Shown here in pieces: positions 62,111 to 64,000 of a stretch of DNA of 64,000 nucleotides. Location of the stretch: the NCBI RefSeq assembly GCF_040183065.1, contig NC_091125.1, forward strand, positions 128,034,621-128,098,620, in the 5' to 3' direction. How positions within the stretch are numbered: position 1 is the first letter of the stretch; every line of letters starts with the position of its first letter. Below the pieces are notes generated by a model that saw only the letters and a program-made list of their open reading frames with translations, searched no databases and was not told where the DNA came from. The translations under genes were made by a program, and so were the position numbers. This DNA comes from Periplaneta americana (taxonomy: Eukaryota > Arthropoda > Insecta > Blattodea > Blattidae).

Positions 62111-62768
62111 GATGATTATCCACAGAACTGGTGGTCTACAATATAAAATTGCCAGAATATTTCAAATCATAATTCAGTCTCTAAAACAGGGATAGAGAAA
62201 GTTAGTCTGCATGTTATTTGCAGTAAGATTGTTTCTTTTTGACGTAGGAAATGTTTTTGTTTGCACTTGGTATGGGAGACCATGCCAGCAGATCAGGTGT
62301 GACGAAAAAGGGTGAAATTTGAAACACTTGTCGCTTGCATGTAACAGTTGGAGAAGGATGGCAGTGGTATCACGTGGAAAGGTGAGAACATATGCATGCC
62401 GTGATGGGTGACATTGGAGTCACGGAGATAAGAGGAATGCAGCCAAATGCGAGGAAAAAATTACCACTTTTTGTGCTATTCTGACAGTCATAAATGAACA
62501 AGTGAAGGAGCTATATACATATTTGACCACTGAAATCATTCGTTATGGATGATCTACAAAATAAAAGTGAAAAATAGTGAATGAGAAGCTGTAACACAAT
62601 GAAAATTTCAAAATGCCGAAGAAAATATTATGATTTATGTGCAGGAAGAAAGAAGGCAAAATGCCATACAAAATGAGAAGACAGAATCCATGTTTACATG
62701 AATCTCAAATCCGAATTGAATTTCCGCCTATATGTAAATTATTTAAATATACTTGAAAATCCTCTGAG

Positions 62769-62804
<36 letters not shown>

Positions 62805-62947
62805 TCCACTTGGAACTGAACTTGGGCTCTTCCAATATGTAGTCAGCTTGACTATGTTCTGGATGGAATTTCAGAATTAGATTTTTTTTTTTTTAACAAA
62901 CGAGTTTTTGATAATATTGTATATGAATGTTTTTCCAAAGGATATGA
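62111..62947. other. intergenic sequence with a poly-A tract
   Basis: Unassigned; a run of about 27 A occurs at 62775-62801. Confidence 0.5.
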
Positions 62948-63266
62948 CGAGCCTTCTGGTCTAGTGGTCAGAGCTTCTGGCTACAGTTCATGAGGTCCCA
63001 GGTTCGATTCCTAGTCAGAGCACAGAAATTTTTTCCTTGGAGGGATTGTTCCTGTGTTCGTTCATGGTCTGGAATTTATACTGAGTTTAGATTTAAAACA
63101 TCTCCTGGAGCCACATAATCATACGTAGTCATCTTACCATATCTTTGGGTTACCAGTAATGTAACACTGCCTTCTAGGCACTCCAGTCTCTGAAGTGAGT
63201 TACACATAAACTGCTGCCAGGGGAGAAGTTCAGAAATGTTGAAAGACAACTTGGTGGAATTAGAAT
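62948..63266 (+). repeat. SINE 'A' copy, diverged
   Basis: The head ttctggtctagtggtcagag and caggttcgattcctagtc is followed by the long form of the SINE A body (ggagggattgttcctgtg). No clear target duplication, so it is older than 45395 and 57257. Confidence 0.85.
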
Positions 63267-64000
63267 TTCTAATTAGAGTACACAGAGACATCCTGTACAG
63301 CCCTAAGAATAGTTAATAGGGTGCGTGTAATGTAAAGTTAATCCTCTTGACTATACCAATGCTAATAAGGCATGTAGAAGACATGACAAGTCTGCAATTA
63401 ATGGTGAACTTCACAATGTAGTCCTGTAGCAGACTGGCAGATCCTAAATGAATCTCGATTTCCTCTGGGAATAATGACACTCAATGAGATTACAAGTTCC
63501 TCTTTGGGAGCTATGCGTTCCTAATATGAAGTCAATTTATGTACCAATCAATTCATACATATTTTGAACTATGTTCGTAACATTCCCTGTTTCTGAATTA
63601 TTATTACTAAGCTTTAAATCATGTAGGTTATTTACTGTTGAATGTACAATATCATGCCAACTGATTCTATCAATACACAAATGAAATCTGTATTGCATTT
63701 CACAAGCCTTGGAAACGTGACAGTAGTTGAAAGTTCCATTTATAGGTATTAAATCTATTGGAATCTTGACACTGAAAACTGGCAGAGTCAATTATTTCAT
63801 AAACTGGCTACTGTTAATACAAACGGCATAATTGTGGCACTTTATGCACATTCAATTTTCCCAGCTGTGATGTCCATATTAGTAAATTTCTCTGAAAATA
63901 GTCTTTATTTTTTTGGAGGGAGGGAAATTGGCCAAAAGGACACATATTTTCAATTGTGCATCATCATCCAGACTGGCACCAATTGGCACCAACTTTTCGC
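63267..64000. other. intergenic sequence, nothing recognised
   Basis: Non-coding; no repeat recognised before the window ends. Confidence 0.45.

Overview
This is a window of an insect nuclear genome: AT-rich, intron-containing and crowded with transposable elements. The LINE, tRNA-derived SINE and Penelope-like repeats look to me like those of blattodeans (cockroach, Periplaneta-like). That assignment rests on recollection of similar LINE proteins and is moderate confidence only. No bacterial, plasmid or CRISPR features are present.

Three host genes can be supported. (1) The last two exons of an unidentified plus-strand gene lie at 1437-1721 and 4176-4385. (2) RBM48, an RNA-binding protein tied to minor-spliceosome function, lies on the minus strand in seven exons from 23546 down to 9070. 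All junction phases agree and the reconstructed protein is 372 aa. (3) DCAKD, a dephospho-CoA kinase domain protein, lies on the plus strand in five exons from 24259 to 50226 and gives 239 aa. It has a P-loop at the N-terminus, a C-terminal membrane segment, and a GC-AG second intron. RBM48 and DCAKD are head to head with 712 bp between their start codons, so they probably share a promoter region.

Most of the rest is mobile DNA, largely inside the introns of these two genes. RBM48 introns hold a hAT element with an 8-bp target duplication, two further TIR elements, several SINEs and LINE ends. DCAKD intron 1 (12 kb) holds SINEs with intact target duplications, a 36-bp minisatellite, a retrocopy of the TFIIE-beta gene (GTF2E2), and a degenerate minus-strand LINE with PHD finger, C2H2 finger, reverse transcriptase and restriction-like endonuclease. 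That LINE is itself interrupted by a Penelope-like fragment. Later introns hold RNase H-bearing LINEs, one split by a SINE, a 1.1-kb palindrome of Penelope-like GIY-YIG ends, and mariner-like inverted copies. Downstream of DCAKD (50.6-64 kb) I see only transposon relics.

The most interesting signal is a set of five compact hammerhead-ribozyme-like motifs at the ends of the Penelope-like copies, from two subfamilies. All carry one extra U between CUGANGA and stem II, and one has lost the conserved GAAA. Other points worth a second look are near-perfect inverted duplications of SINE and Penelope copies, LINE copies that keep both ends but lack the middle, and the PHD-bearing endonuclease LINE.
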